This document shows positions 44,190 to 52,903 of a DNA stretch of 64,000 nt, in pieces. The stretch covers positions 772,501 to 836,500 of the forward strand of contig NZ_JAHSPD010000001.1 of the NCBI RefSeq assembly GCF_020141465.1. Direction: 5' to 3'. Source of the stretch: Roseovarius carneus (GTDB lineage Bacteria > Pseudomonadota > Alphaproteobacteria > Rhodobacterales > Rhodobacteraceae). Made by a program: the position numbers and the translations under genes. Numbering within the stretch: the first letter of the stretch is position 1; every line of letters starts with the position of its first letter. Below the pieces are notes generated by a model. It saw nothing but the letters and a program-made list of their open reading frames with translations. It ran no database searches and was not told the DNA's origin.

Positions 44190-44948
44190 TTAAGAAATGC
44201 GAAAATTCTCGCCGAGATATACGCGCCGGACATTCTCGTTCTCGACCACTTCAGCAGGCGTGCCGGACATCAGGACCTTGCCGTCATGCAAGATATAGGC
44301 GCGATCCACAATCTCCAATGTTTCCCGGACATTATGGTCAGTGATCAGCACGCCGATGCCGCGTTTTTTGAGGTCCGCAACCAAATGGCGAATATCGCCC
44401 ACGCTGATCGGATCGACCCCAGCAAAAGGCTCATCAAGCAGCAAATATTTTGGATTCGCCGCCAAACAACGCGCGATTTCGACCCGCCGCCGCTCGCCCC
44501 CCGACAGGGCCAGCGCGGGCGCGCGCCGCAAATGCTCCACCGAGAAATCCGAGAGCAGCTCTTCCAGCCGCTCGCGCCGTTTATGGCCATCGCTTACGGC
44601 GATATCGAGGATCGCCATGATGTTATCCTCAACCGATAGCCCGCGAAAAATCGACATTTCCTGGGGCAAATACCCAATACCAAGCTTCGCCCGGCGATAC
44701 ATCGGCAGGTTGGTCACATCGCGCCCTTCAATCTCCACGCGCCCGCCCTCGGGATAGATCAAACCGGCTATGGAATAAAAAGTGGTCGTCTTGCCCGACC
44801 CGTTGGGACCCAAAAGGGCCGCAACCTCGCCTTGGCGCAGTTGCAACGACACATCCCGGATCACCACGCGCTTTTTATAGCTTTTGCGCAGGTTGCTGAC
44901 AGTCAGCCCGCCTCTTTCCGAGGCGACATGAAGCTGCGGTTTGCTCAT
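44190..44948 (-). CDS. lptB: LptB, ATPase of the LPS transport complex
   Basis: A 252-residue ABC ATPase: Walker A 'GPNGSGKTT' (47-55), Q-loop 'YLPQEMSIF', signature 'LSGGERRRVEIAR' and Walker B 'YLLLDEPFAG'. With LptFG it extracts LPS from the inner membrane and pushes it onto LptC and LptA. It overlaps lptA by 4 bp and lies downstream of lptC. Confidence 0.97.
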   Translation of the reverse strand: MSKPQLHVASERGGLTVSNLRKSYKKRVVIRDVSLQLRQGEVAALLGPNGSGKTTTFYSIAGLIYPEGGRVEIEGRDVTNLPMYRRAKLGIGYLPQEMSIFRGLSVEDNIMAILDIAVSDGHKRRERLEELLSDFSVEHLRRAPALALSGGERRRVEIARCLAANPKYLLLDEPFAGVDPISVGDIRHLVADLKKRGIGVLITDHNVRETLEIVDRAYILHDGKVLMSGTPAEVVENENVRRVYLGENFRIS

Positions 44949-45433
44949 TCCTGCGGCTCGGAGGATTGCAGCACGGTCTTGACCCGCCCGTTCATCCGCG
45001 CGGTCCCGGCGGCGGTGTCCACATACATCTTGTCAGCCGTAAGTGCGCTCGCCCCCTGCACCAACAGAACATCACCCTCCATCTCGATCATGCCGGTCTG
45101 CACGTTGTAATTGGCGCGGGCCGCTTCCGCTGCGTCCGGTCCGCTCACAAGGGTCACACCACCCGTCGCCTGAAGCCGCTCGATCCCGGTCTGATCCGCA
45201 AGGTAGACGACAAGAACCCGCGGGGCCGCGAGACGCATCTCGCCCTGACCGATCACCACATTGCCTGTGAAAATTGCCGTGCCATCGGTCTGGTTGACGT
45301 TGAGATTGTCGGAGGTGACCTCAACCGGGAGGCTGCTGTCCTGAGCCACGGTGCCAAAGGCGACCTGCGTTCCCTGCGCCTGCGCCATCCCGGCGAACGC
45401 CATAAGCGCGAGCATATATGTGTAACGAGCCAC
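44945..45433 (-). CDS. lptA: LptA, periplasmic LPS bridge protein
   Basis: A 162-residue protein with a signal peptide ('YMLALMAFAGMAQAQG') and an OstA-type beta-jellyroll ('VEVTSDNLNVNQTDGTAIFTGNVVIGQGEMRL'). It forms the bridge carrying LPS across the periplasm to LptDE. The start is GTG 45433, 5 bp after lptC; an internal ATG at 45415 is a less likely alternative. Its end overlaps lptB. Confidence 0.93.
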   Translation of the reverse strand: MARYTYMLALMAFAGMAQAQGTQVAFGTVAQDSSLPVEVTSDNLNVNQTDGTAIFTGNVVIGQGEMRLAAPRVLVVYLADQTGIERLQATGGVTLVSGPDAAEAARANYNVQTGMIEMEGDVLLVQGASALTADKMYVDTAAGTARMNGRVKTVLQSSEPQE

Positions 45434-45438
45434 GTGGG

Positions 45439-46053
45439 TCAGTCCTTTGTCTCTCGCGGGAGGTATATCAGTTTGACCCCATCCGTGAACAATAAATCGG
45501 CATCACCCACCTCGCCGCCTGTTGTGAGCACCATCCGGCCCGCTTGCAGATCGCCGGGCGGGCCTGTGGCCGTCACCGGGCCGGGGCTTTCGGCATAGAC
45601 CGTATCAAACTGCGCATCCAGACGTTCTGTTCGGATATCATAGCCCGTGGTCAACAGGACCCGGACGTCGCCGGTCAATTGCGCCGTCAGGGCAAGTTGA
45701 TCACTCTCGCCGTTCGCGGCCTCGATATTCATCACCGTGCCGCCCAGCAGGTTGACCTGCGCGCGCACCTGATCGGCTAGCATTTTCTCGGGGTTTGTGG
45801 GGTCTGGCCGCACCGTGTCTGCGATAAAGCTGACCTCCTCACCGCCTGTCGCCACCCCGGCAAAGCGCGGATTGGTAGCCCCTTGGTCCTGCGCGCGCTG
45901 TTCCAGATCAATAGTGCTGTAGGGGATCGTGCCGGACACATCCACCGTTCGCGACAGCAAAAAGAGCGTCGACAAAAGGCCCAGCGCCAAAATCGGCAGA
46001 ATGATCTTGGCCCAAGCGACAAAGCGCGAGTGGAAGTTCTCGCCCAGCACCAT
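45439..46053 (-). CDS. lptC: LptC, inner-membrane LPS transport protein
   Basis: A 204-residue protein with one N-terminal transmembrane helix (about 14-34, 'WAKIILPILALGLLSTLFLL') and a periplasmic LptC/YrbK domain with 'ITATGPPGDLQAGRMVLTTG'-like motif (seen here as 'VTATGPPGDLQAGRMVL'). It docks LptB2FG to LptA. It starts immediately after the rnd stop (1-bp gap in coordinates), so the two are co-transcribed. Confidence 0.9.
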   Translation of the reverse strand: MVLGENFHSRFVAWAKIILPILALGLLSTLFLLSRTVDVSGTIPYSTIDLEQRAQDQGATNPRFAGVATGGEEVSFIADTVRPDPTNPEKMLADQVRAQVNLLGGTVMNIEAANGESDQLALTAQLTGDVRVLLTTGYDIRTERLDAQFDTVYAESPGPVTATGPPGDLQAGRMVLTTGGEVGDADLLFTDGVKLIYLPRETKD

Positions 46054-46665
46054 CTAATGCGAGAAAATATCTTGATCAGGCCAACCCGCCAGATCGAGCC
46101 CTGCGCGCATGGGCAGAAAATCAAAGCAGGCCTGCGCCATTTCCATCCGCCCCTCGCGCACAAGGCGCGTGTTCAACTCCTCGCGCAAGCGGTGCAGATA
46201 GAGCACGTCCGAGGCGGCATAATCAATCTGCGCGCGGCTCAGCTCAGGCGCGCCCCAATCCGAGCTTTGTTGCTGCTTGGAGATATCCACGCCCAGCAAT
46301 TCCTGAAGTAGGTATTTCAGGCCATGCCGGTCCGTATAGGTGCGGATCAGCTTGCTCGCGATCTTGGTGCAATAGACCGGCGCTGTGACCGCGCCAAAGG
46401 CATTTTGCATCGCGGCAATGTCAAAGCGCCCAAAATGGAAGAGCTTGAGCACATCCGGGTTCGTCAACATCGCACACAGGTTCGGCGCGTCAGTCTGGCC
46501 TTTGGCGACCTGCACAAGATGCGCATTCCCGTCCCCGCCCGACATCTGAATAACGCACAGCCGGTCGCGATGCGGATGCAGACCCATCGTCTCGCAATCA
46601 ATCGCCACGACCGGACCAAGGTCCAGCCCATCGGGAAGATCACCCTGATACAAATGGTTCGCCAT
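46054..46665 (-). CDS. rnd: Ribonuclease D-like 3'-5' exonuclease
   Basis: A 203-residue DEDDy exonuclease, shorter than E. coli RNase D because the HRDC domains are absent. Catalytic residues: D23/E25 in 'AIDCETMGL', Asp in 'HFGRFDIAAM' and the tyrosine motif 'QIDYAASDVLYLH'. Such short forms are usual in alphaproteobacteria and trim structured RNAs. GGAGG precedes ATG 46665. It heads the lpt operon. Confidence 0.93.
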   Translation of the reverse strand: MANHLYQGDLPDGLDLGPVVAIDCETMGLHPHRDRLCVIQMSGGDGNAHLVQVAKGQTDAPNLCAMLTNPDVLKLFHFGRFDIAAMQNAFGAVTAPVYCTKIASKLIRTYTDRHGLKYLLQELLGVDISKQQQSSDWGAPELSRAQIDYAASDVLYLHRLREELNTRLVREGRMEMAQACFDFLPMRAGLDLAGWPDQDIFSH

Positions 46666-46771
46666 GCTCTACCTCCGCGCGCTGTGCGCCTCCGGGTCTA
46701 TATAGGAACGCGAGCAGGGGCCACCAAGAATTGCCCAAGCCCTGCCACGCGAAAGCACGCCGTGGGCTTCC

Positions 46772-47191
46772 TCACTCAGGATCAACCGACCCCCGCAAAG
46801 CCTTCACCTCACCGCGCACCTTTTTTGCCTTCAGCCGTCGTTTCTTTGATCCCAGCGTGGGCTTAGTTGCCACCCGCCGCTTGGGCACCTCAAGCGCAGA
46901 CCGGATCAACGCCACCAACCGCTCGCGTGCAATATCGCGGTTGCGGGCCTGATGGCGGGTCTCGTCGCATTGAATGATCACCGCGCCTTCTTTGGTCCAG
47001 CGCCGCCCCGCCAGCCGTTTGAGCCGCCGCTTCACCGCATCAGACAGGGCGGGCGACCGCTCCGCCTCGAATCTGAGCTCAACCGCACTCGCCACCTTGT
47101 TGACGTTCTGACCGCCCGGCCCGCTTGCGCGGACGAATTGCTCCGTCAGCTCCCAATCCTCGATGCTGATGTGATCATTAACCTTGAGCAT
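46772..47191 (-). CDS. arfB: ArfB (YaeJ) alternative ribosome-rescue hydrolase
   Basis: A 139-residue release-factor-like protein with the GGQ motif at 26-28 ('ASGPGGQNVNKVA') and a basic C-terminal tail ('GSKKRRLKAKKVRG') that enters the empty mRNA channel. It frees ribosomes stalled on non-stop mRNAs. It lies about 60 nt downstream of the terminator of the small transcription unit at 47251-47440. Confidence 0.95.
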   Translation of the reverse strand: MLKVNDHISIEDWELTEQFVRASGPGGQNVNKVASAVELRFEAERSPALSDAVKRRLKRLAGRRWTKEGAVIIQCDETRHQARNRDIARERLVALIRSALEVPKRRVATKPTLGSKKRRLKAKKVRGEVKALRGSVDPE

Positions 47192-47250
47192 AGCCGCCTT
47201 TTTCGCACCAAATCATCGTCGAGGCCATACGGACCACCCATAAGCATACC

Positions 47251-47280
47251 AAAAGGGCCGCCCCGATCAGGGACGGCCCT
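47251..47280 (-). terminator. Minus-strand rho-independent terminator between mepA and arfB
   Basis: On the minus strand AGGGCCGTCCC pairs with GGGGCGGCCCT around a short loop and is followed by TTTT. It ends transcription from the mepA side or from the small unit just upstream. Confidence 0.85.
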
Positions 47281-47440
47281 CTAGAAGATTGCGGAGGCGG
47301 GGTCGGTTAGACACGCGCCAATCTGGATGCTTTCGCACCTAAGGTCTGCCCTAGATGCTCGTCCCCCAAACTGTTCCGACACCTCTCTCCAATACCTCTA
47401 TAGACACTGGATCACCTCCTTTCAGTTGTTAAAATCACCC
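47281..47440 (-). ncRNA. Small structured transcript with an extreme Shine-Dalgarno, candidate sRNA or leader-peptide RNA
   Basis: The minus strand between mepA and arfB has a TTGACA (47465-47470), then a 17-nt run (47407-47423) complementary to the expected 3' end of Rhodobacterales 16S rRNA. Next come a tiny open frame (listed separately), possible hairpins including GGTGC-GAAA-GCATC (GNRA-type loop, about 47318-47331), and a strong terminator. No good -10 hexamer was found. The boundaries are estimates. This could be a ribosome-binding RNA, a short leader ORF, or both. Confidence 0.45.
47351..47407 (-). CDS. Hypothetical 18-residue peptide with perfect Shine-Dalgarno
   Basis: GTG 47407 lies 7 nt after GGAGG. 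It encodes 'MSIEVLERGVGTVWGTSI' and ends with TAG. A second open run of about 23 codons (starting GTG near 47338) reaches into the terminator stem. Neither resembles a known protein to me. Coding status rests only on the ribosome site and the complete start-stop frame. Confidence 0.3.
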   Translation of the reverse strand: MSIEVLERGVGTVWGTSI

Positions 47441-47507
47441 TCAGCCTGCCACAAATTTTGCGTTTGTCAAAACAAAATGCAGGGTCCAAGGCACAAAATC
47501 ATACCAC

Positions 47508-48398
47508 CTATTGCGATTGGGCAATCGCTGCACATTGTTCGGGCAGGTCGGCCATGGTCAGCTCGCGTCGTGGTTTGGGCGGCGGTGCATTGGGGTCGGG
47601 GGGCGGCGGGTTGAGGATGTTGTTGACCCACTCTTGCGCATCCGCGCAACCATCGCCCGGCGGCGGTGCGGCCTGATCCACACAGTCACGCGCGCCGCGA
47701 GGGCAGCTCAGCCGCACATGGAAATGATAGTGATGCCCAAACCACGGCCGGACCTTGCGCAGCCACGCGCGGTTGCCGGTCTCATCCTTGCACATCTGCA
47801 CCTTGGCACCGGGAAACACAAAAATCCGCGCGGTGCGGCGATCCTGCGCCGCGGCCTTGATGATCTCGTGATGCGCAGGCGTCCACAGGTCATTCACAAA
47901 CGCCCCTTGGGACCGCCGCATGGAGATGGACGATATATTCTCACGACCCCGGCGGGTGAGGTTCATCTGCCTGCCGGGCAGCATCCAGATATCTACATCC
48001 AGCCCGATTTGATGCGAGCGGTGCCCGGTCAACATCGGCCCGCCGCGCGGCTGGCTGATATCGCCGATATAGAGCCCATTCCACCCCGGTTGCTGCGCGG
48101 CCTTTGCCGACAGCTTCTCGACAAAATCAATCACCTCCGGATGGCCCCAATTACGGTTGCGGCTCAGGCGCATCGCCTGCCATGTCGGCCCCGTCTCGGG
48201 CAGTTGCACACCCCCGGCAAGGCACCCTTTGGCATAGCTTCCAAAGGGCATAGCCTTTTGGCTGGAGCCGTTGCTGAACGCGCCAAACACCTGCTTGGCT
48301 TGCTTGGTCTGCGACGACACAACAGGCGCACCCAGATCCTGAGCGGCGGCAGGCGCACTCATCAGCGCAGCACAGAGGACGGCAATCAGGTGTCTCAT
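47508..48398 (-). CDS. mepA: Penicillin-insensitive murein endopeptidase
   Basis: A 296-residue LAS-type zinc peptidase with a signal peptide ('MRHLIAVLCAALMSAPAAAQ'). The zinc motif 'GHRSHQIGLDVDIWML' and later 'WFGHHYHFHVRLSCP' are typical of MepA. It cuts D-Ala-mDAP cross-links in peptidoglycan in the periplasm. ATG 48398 has AGGAGA and overlaps the MFS stop (ATGA). Confidence 0.94.
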   Translation of the reverse strand: MRHLIAVLCAALMSAPAAAQDLGAPVVSSQTKQAKQVFGAFSNGSSQKAMPFGSYAKGCLAGGVQLPETGPTWQAMRLSRNRNWGHPEVIDFVEKLSAKAAQQPGWNGLYIGDISQPRGGPMLTGHRSHQIGLDVDIWMLPGRQMNLTRRGRENISSISMRRSQGAFVNDLWTPAHHEIIKAAAQDRRTARIFVFPGAKVQMCKDETGNRAWLRKVRPWFGHHYHFHVRLSCPRGARDCVDQAAPPPGDGCADAQEWVNNILNPPPPDPNAPPPKPRRELTMADLPEQCAAIAQSQ

Positions 48399-49729
48399 CT
48401 CGGGTCTCCTTCCGGCTTCACCCATGCTAACAAAATCAATCCGATGAGGAAGAGCCCAATCAGCGGCGTCACCCCGATCTGCTGGCTGCCGCTGATTGCG
48501 GTGACCACGCCGACGAGGAAGGGCGCGAGAAACGACGTGGCCTTACCCGCCAGCCCATAAAGCCCGAACGCCTCGGCCATGTGACCGGGACGGGCCTGCT
48601 GCACCATCATCGTGCGGCTGGCTGATTGGATCACGCCCCCAGCCGCACCGATTAACGCGCCCAGCACGTAAAACGCAGTATCGGGCAGGGTCGATTCCGG
48701 GCCAACGGCAATGCCATAAACACTGCTTCGGGATACGAAAACGATGCTGATCGACACGAAAGTCAGCACGGCGATGCAGACCATGACCACAGGTTTGGAG
48801 CCGAACCGCGCATCCGCGAACCCGCCCAGCCACGCAAAGATTGTGCCCGACAAGATCGCGATGATGCCGAAAATGCCGGTATCCACCACGCTCCATTCCA
48901 ACACGCCCGCGGCGTAAATGCCGCCAAACACATACATCCCGTTGAGCGCGTCACGGTAAAACATCGACGCCCCAAGGAAGGAGAAAAGCGACGGTGTCTG
49001 GGGCAGCCGGCGCACCGTCTGCCAGACGCGGCTCAGCGCTGCCTTGACCGCACCGGGGGCCGCGCGTCCGGGGCGCGGATCGCGCACCCACAGGAAAAAG
49101 GGCACCATGAAGAGGAGGAACCAGAATCCGGTCAGCGGCCCGACAAAGCGTGTCCCCTCCCGCGCCTCTGCGTCCAATCCAAAAGGCGGCTCCAGCCCGA
49201 TAAACGTCCGGCCCGTAGCACCGCTTTCGGCAAAGAATGCCAGCATGATCACCAGTGCCAAAAGCCCGCCGAGATAACCAAACGCCCAGCCTGAGCCAGA
49301 TATTTTCGCGATCTCCGCGCGCGTGCCCAGATCGGGCAGCATGGAATTGGTGAAGATCGTGGCAAGTTCCATCCCCACCATGCCGACCACGAAAAACAGC
49401 AAGATCATCATAAGGTTGAAATCACCCGGAATGGCCCACCACAGACCAAAGGCCCCGACGACATACATCACCGAAAACCCCTTGATCCACTGCATCCGGT
49501 TGCCGGTCTGGTCCGCCATCGCCCCGAGGATCGGCGCAAGTGCTGCAATGATCAGCCCTGCCGCCGCCACGCCAAAGGCCCATGCCGTCTGCGCCTCAAC
49601 CCCGTCGCCGATAAGCTCTTTGACGTAAGGCGCGAAAATGAAGGTGATAATGAGCGTGTTATACGGTTGGCTGGCCCAATCGAAAAAGAACCAACCCCAG
49701 ATGCGCTTGCGATGCGTCGCGGCTTTCAT
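48395..49729 (-). CDS. MFS transporter of the UMF1/Atg22-like family
   Basis: A 444-residue protein with about twelve membrane helices. The opening 'RIWGWFFFDWASQPYNTLIITFIFAPY' and 'QTGNRMQWIKGF' loop are typical of UMF1 (Atg22-like) permeases, possibly amino-acid effluxers. It is translationally coupled to mepA, so the pair may act together in cell-wall recycling (inference). Confidence 0.9.
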   Translation of the reverse strand: MKAATHRKRIWGWFFFDWASQPYNTLIITFIFAPYVKELIGDGVEAQTAWAFGVAAAGLIIAALAPILGAMADQTGNRMQWIKGFSVMYVVGAFGLWWAIPGDFNLMMILLFFVVGMVGMELATIFTNSMLPDLGTRAEIAKISGSGWAFGYLGGLLALVIMLAFFAESGATGRTFIGLEPPFGLDAEAREGTRFVGPLTGFWFLLFMVPFFLWVRDPRPGRAAPGAVKAALSRVWQTVRRLPQTPSLFSFLGASMFYRDALNGMYVFGGIYAAGVLEWSVVDTGIFGIIAILSGTIFAWLGGFADARFGSKPVVMVCIAVLTFVSISIVFVSRSSVYGIAVGPESTLPDTAFYVLGALIGAAGGVIQSASRTMMVQQARPGHMAEAFGLYGLAGKATSFLAPFLVGVVTAISGSQQIGVTPLIGLFLIGLILLAWVKPEGDPR

Positions 49730-49788
49730 CCACCTGCCCCCAATGGCTTATGCGCTCGATATGACAGGCCGCAAGGCGCCGGGGCAAG

Positions 49789-50337
49789 CTATTGTTTGGG
49801 CGCGTCCTGCATGGGTGGCCAAGCGCGCTGATCCTCGGCGGCAAGCCATCCCTGAACCCAAACAGGGAGCACGGGCGACGGCGCGCTACGCCCCAGCGCG
49901 TCCATCACTTCGGCGGGCGGCACAATGCCTTTTGCACCCGTCACGGCCCCGCGATAGACAATATGGCTCGCACATTCCCCGTTCGCCTTCCACATGGATT
50001 GCTCCAGATACATGAAGCGCGCGTCCCAGCCGATCGCCCGACTGCGCATCTCGATCTTCTCGAACATCCGCACCCGGCGGCGATAGCGCACAGCCGCCCC
50101 CGCCATGGCCAGGCCCCAGCCGTGCCGCTTCAAGAGTGGCAGAAGCCCAACACGCGCCGCCAAAGGGATACGGCCCAAATCATAGATCGTGAGGGTCCGG
50201 CCATTGTTCAGCTCCCTCCACACATCAATGTCCTGAGGCAGGCAGTAATGCTGCGAGACATGCGTACCCGTCAGCGGCAGGGGCGCATCCTTGCGATGCT
50301 TGAAAAGCTGCCATGCGAGGCGAATGATGGGATACAT
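49789..50337 (-). CDS. Acyl-CoA thioesterase-like protein (hot-dog fold, THEM6-like)
   Basis: A 182-residue protein with the 'DIDVWRELNNGRTLTIYDLGR' pattern and 'RRRVRMFEKIEMRSRAIGWDARFMYLEQ' beta-sheet of the 4HBT/THEM6-like family. It probably hydrolyses acyl-CoA thioesters. AGGAG is 8 nt before ATG 50337. It diverges from yggT. Confidence 0.82.
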   Translation of the reverse strand: MYPIIRLAWQLFKHRKDAPLPLTGTHVSQHYCLPQDIDVWRELNNGRTLTIYDLGRIPLAARVGLLPLLKRHGWGLAMAGAAVRYRRRVRMFEKIEMRSRAIGWDARFMYLEQSMWKANGECASHIVYRGAVTGAKGIVPPAEVMDALGRSAPSPVLPVWVQGWLAAEDQRAWPPMQDAPKQ

Positions 50338-50463
50338 GAGGCGGCTCCTTTCGCCGTTATCTGTGCCCAGTTTACGCTAACGTCAACCACTACCCGGCGT
50401 AAACCTTGCGCTTTCCCAAGGCTCGGCATACCTGTGGGGCAGATTGGCAAAAGGAGCCGCGCA

Positions 50464-50751
50464 ATGCTCGCAATTTACGGACCACTGCAACTTATCCTCG
50501 GCGTGGTGTATTTCGTGATGATCGTCCACATCATCATGAGCTGGCTGATCAATTTTCAGGTCCTGAACCTGCACCAACCCTTCGTGCGACAGGTCTGGGA
50601 CGGGCTCAACCGCCTGCTCGAGCCGATCTACAGCCCCCTGCGCCGCATTCTGCCCGACACACGCCCGCTTGATCTGGCACCCTTGGCCGCGCTGATCATC
50701 GTGATCTCGCTGCGCGCCTATGTCCTTCCGGTAATATTCGGCTTCGCCTGA
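50464..50751 (+). CDS. YggT family membrane protein
   Basis: A 95-residue protein with two hydrophobic segments and the YggT motif 'NRLLEPIYSPLRRILPDTRPLDLAPL'. The family is linked to osmotic shock resistance and cell division placement in various bacteria. AAAAGGAG precedes ATG 50464. recQ follows 80 bp later. Confidence 0.92.
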   Translation: MLAIYGPLQLILGVVYFVMIVHIIMSWLINFQVLNLHQPFVRQVWDGLNRLLEPIYSPLRRILPDTRPLDLAPLAALIIVISLRAYVLPVIFGFA

Positions 50752-50831
50752 GGCATACTTGCCCTTGCTGCGCGATTCCTAATCTGTGAGGATTACCCCT
50801 CACGGACATCACATCGGTTTGGGACAAAGCC

Positions 50832-52871
50832 ATGACGGGCGCGCACACGCATCTCAGGGATATCTTCGGCTATGACGCCTTCCGCCCCGGCCAAGAAGAG
50901 ATCGTGGCCGCCGTAGCAAGCGGTCAGAACGTGCTGGCCATCATGCCCACAGGTGGCGGCAAATCGCTTTGTTTTCAGCTTCCCGCACTAATGCGCGAAG
51001 GGGTTACGTTGGTCATTTCGCCGCTCATCGCGCTAATGCGCGATCAGGTCCGCGCGCTGAAGGCCGCAGGGGTGGAGGCGGCGGCCCTCACCTCGGGCAA
51101 TACCGAGGAAGAAACCAACGAGGTCTGGGACGCGCTGGAAGAGGGGCGGCTGAAGCTGCTCTATATCGCGCCCGAACGGCTGGCGGCAGGCTCTGCCGTT
51201 GGCATGTTACGCCGCATCGGGGTCAGCCTCATTGCCGTGGATGAGGCGCATTGCGTCAGCCAGTGGGGTCATGATTTCCGCCCCGATTACCTGCGTATCG
51301 GGGAGCTGCGCCGCACGCTGGGTGTGCCGCTTGCGGCCTTTACCGCCACCGCCGATTCCGAGACCCAAGACGAGATCATCGAAAAGCTCTTCGATGGGGC
51401 CGCGCCTGCGAAGTTTCTCCACGGTTTTGATCGTCCCAACATCCACCTCGCCTTCGCGGCCAAGGACGGGCCACGCCGCCAGATTCTCGACTTTGCCGCT
51501 GCCCGCAAAGGGCAATCCGGCATCGTCTATTGCGGCACCCGCGCCAAGACCGAAACCCTGTCGCAGGCTCTGGGCGAGGCGGGCCACACCGCCGCCTTCT
51601 ATCACGGCGGCATGGACCCTGATCAGCGCCGCTATGTGGAGCACAGGTTCAGCACCGAGGACGGGCTGATCGTGGTTGCCACGGTCGCCTTCGGGATGGG
51701 TGTGGACAAGCCCGACATCCGCTGGGTTGCCCATGCGGACCTCCCCAAATCCATCGAGGCCTATTATCAGGAAATCGGCCGTTCGGGGCGTGATGGCGCG
51801 CCTGCCGAGACGCTCACGCTTTATGGCCCCGACGATATCCGTCTGCGCCGCAGCCAGATTGACGAAGGCCTCGCACCCGCCGAGCGGCGCAGCGCGGATC
51901 ACGCGCGACTCAACGCGCTCTTGGGTCTGGCCGAGGCGCTAAAATGCCGCCGGGTGCAGCTTTTGGGCTATTTCGGGGAGGAGGCCACACCCTGCGGCAA
52001 TTGTGACCTCTGCGATTCCCCGCCCGCCACGTTCGACGGGACCGAGGCGGTGCGCAAAGCCCTCTCGGCAATCCTGCGCACGGGCGAGTATTTCGGCGCG
52101 GGCCATCTCATCGACATCCTCACCGGCAATGCCACAGAAAAAGTCCGCGAGCGCGGCCATGATAGCCTGCCAACCTTTGGCGTGGGAAAAGACGTGGACA
52201 AACGCCGCTGGCAGGGGATTTTTCGCCAGATGCAAGGGCACGATTTGATCCGCCCCGACCCCGAGCGGCACGGCGCACTGCGCATGACCGACCCGGCGGT
52301 GCCGATCCTGAAGGGCGAGGCGGAAATCACCCTGCGCCAAGACACCCTCGGCACCAAAGAGCGCCGCCCGGCGCCCAAGGCGCTCGTCTCGGATGAGGAC
52401 GCGCCGCTTTTGTCGGCGCTCAAGGCCAAGCGCCGGGCGTTTTCCGAGACGCAGCGCGTGCCCGCTTACGTCGTCTTCAACGACCGCACCCTGATTGAGA
52501 TGGCCGAAACCCGGCCCCAGAGCCTTGATGACATGGCGCGCATTGGCGGCGTGGGCGCGAAGAAGCTGGAGCAATATGGCGCGGCCTTTCTGGAGGTGAT
52601 CACTGGCGAGGCGGCGGCCATGCACCCGACGCGCCGCAAACTCGCCGGGCGCGAGGCAGGCACGCTCTATGATCGGCTGGTTGAGGTGCAGACAGCGCTC
52701 GCCAACGGGCCGGACGGGCATGACAAACCACTCAGCTGTTCGTCGTCCCAAATCACCAAGATCGCCCAAATGCGCCCGCGGGACGCCGCCGCCATGGCCC
52801 GCCTTCTGGACGAAAAACGCGCCGAGCGTTTCACCGCCGCCTTTCTGGAAGTTCTGGCCGAAGAGCGCTAG
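50832..52871 (+). CDS. recQ: RecQ ATP-dependent DNA helicase
   Basis: A 679-residue helicase: Walker A 'MPTGGGKSLCFQLPAL' (K44), DEAH box 'AVDEAHCVSQWGHDFRPDY', motif VI 'YYQEIGRSGRDGAPA', RecQ-Ct zinc cysteines 'CRRVQLLGYFGEEATPCGNC', winged helix, and an HRDC domain (about 520-600). A second HRDC-like segment may occupy the C-terminus. It unwinds DNA in recombination and repair. Confidence 0.97.
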   Translation: MTGAHTHLRDIFGYDAFRPGQEEIVAAVASGQNVLAIMPTGGGKSLCFQLPALMREGVTLVISPLIALMRDQVRALKAAGVEAAALTSGNTEEETNEVWDALEEGRLKLLYIAPERLAAGSAVGMLRRIGVSLIAVDEAHCVSQWGHDFRPDYLRIGELRRTLGVPLAAFTATADSETQDEIIEKLFDGAAPAKFLHGFDRPNIHLAFAAKDGPRRQILDFAAARKGQSGIVYCGTRAKTETLSQALGEAGHTAAFYHGGMDPDQRRYVEHRFSTEDGLIVVATVAFGMGVDKPDIRWVAHADLPKSIEAYYQEIGRSGRDGAPAETLTLYGPDDIRLRRSQIDEGLAPAERRSADHARLNALLGLAEALKCRRVQLLGYFGEEATPCGNCDLCDSPPATFDGTEAVRKALSAILRTGEYFGAGHLIDILTGNATEKVRERGHDSLPTFGVGKDVDKRRWQGIFRQMQGHDLIRPDPERHGALRMTDPAVPILKGEAEITLRQDTLGTKERRPAPKALVSDEDAPLLSALKAKRRAFSETQRVPAYVVFNDRTLIEMAETRPQSLDDMARIGGVGAKKLEQYGAAFLEVITGEAAAMHPTRRKLAGREAGTLYDRLVEVQTALANGPDGHDKPLSCSSSQITKIAQMRPRDAAAMARLLDEKRAERFTAAFLEVLAEER

Positions 52872-52903
52872 GTTACTTCTGACGTCACCAAGGAGACATG
52901 CAC

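Noticed and set aside
47407-47423. Plus-strand reading as a fragment of a 16S rRNA gene
   Set aside because: Only the terminal 17 nt match; the sequence just upstream does not continue as 16S. The minus-strand start codon spacing and terminator favour a Shine-Dalgarno on the other strand.
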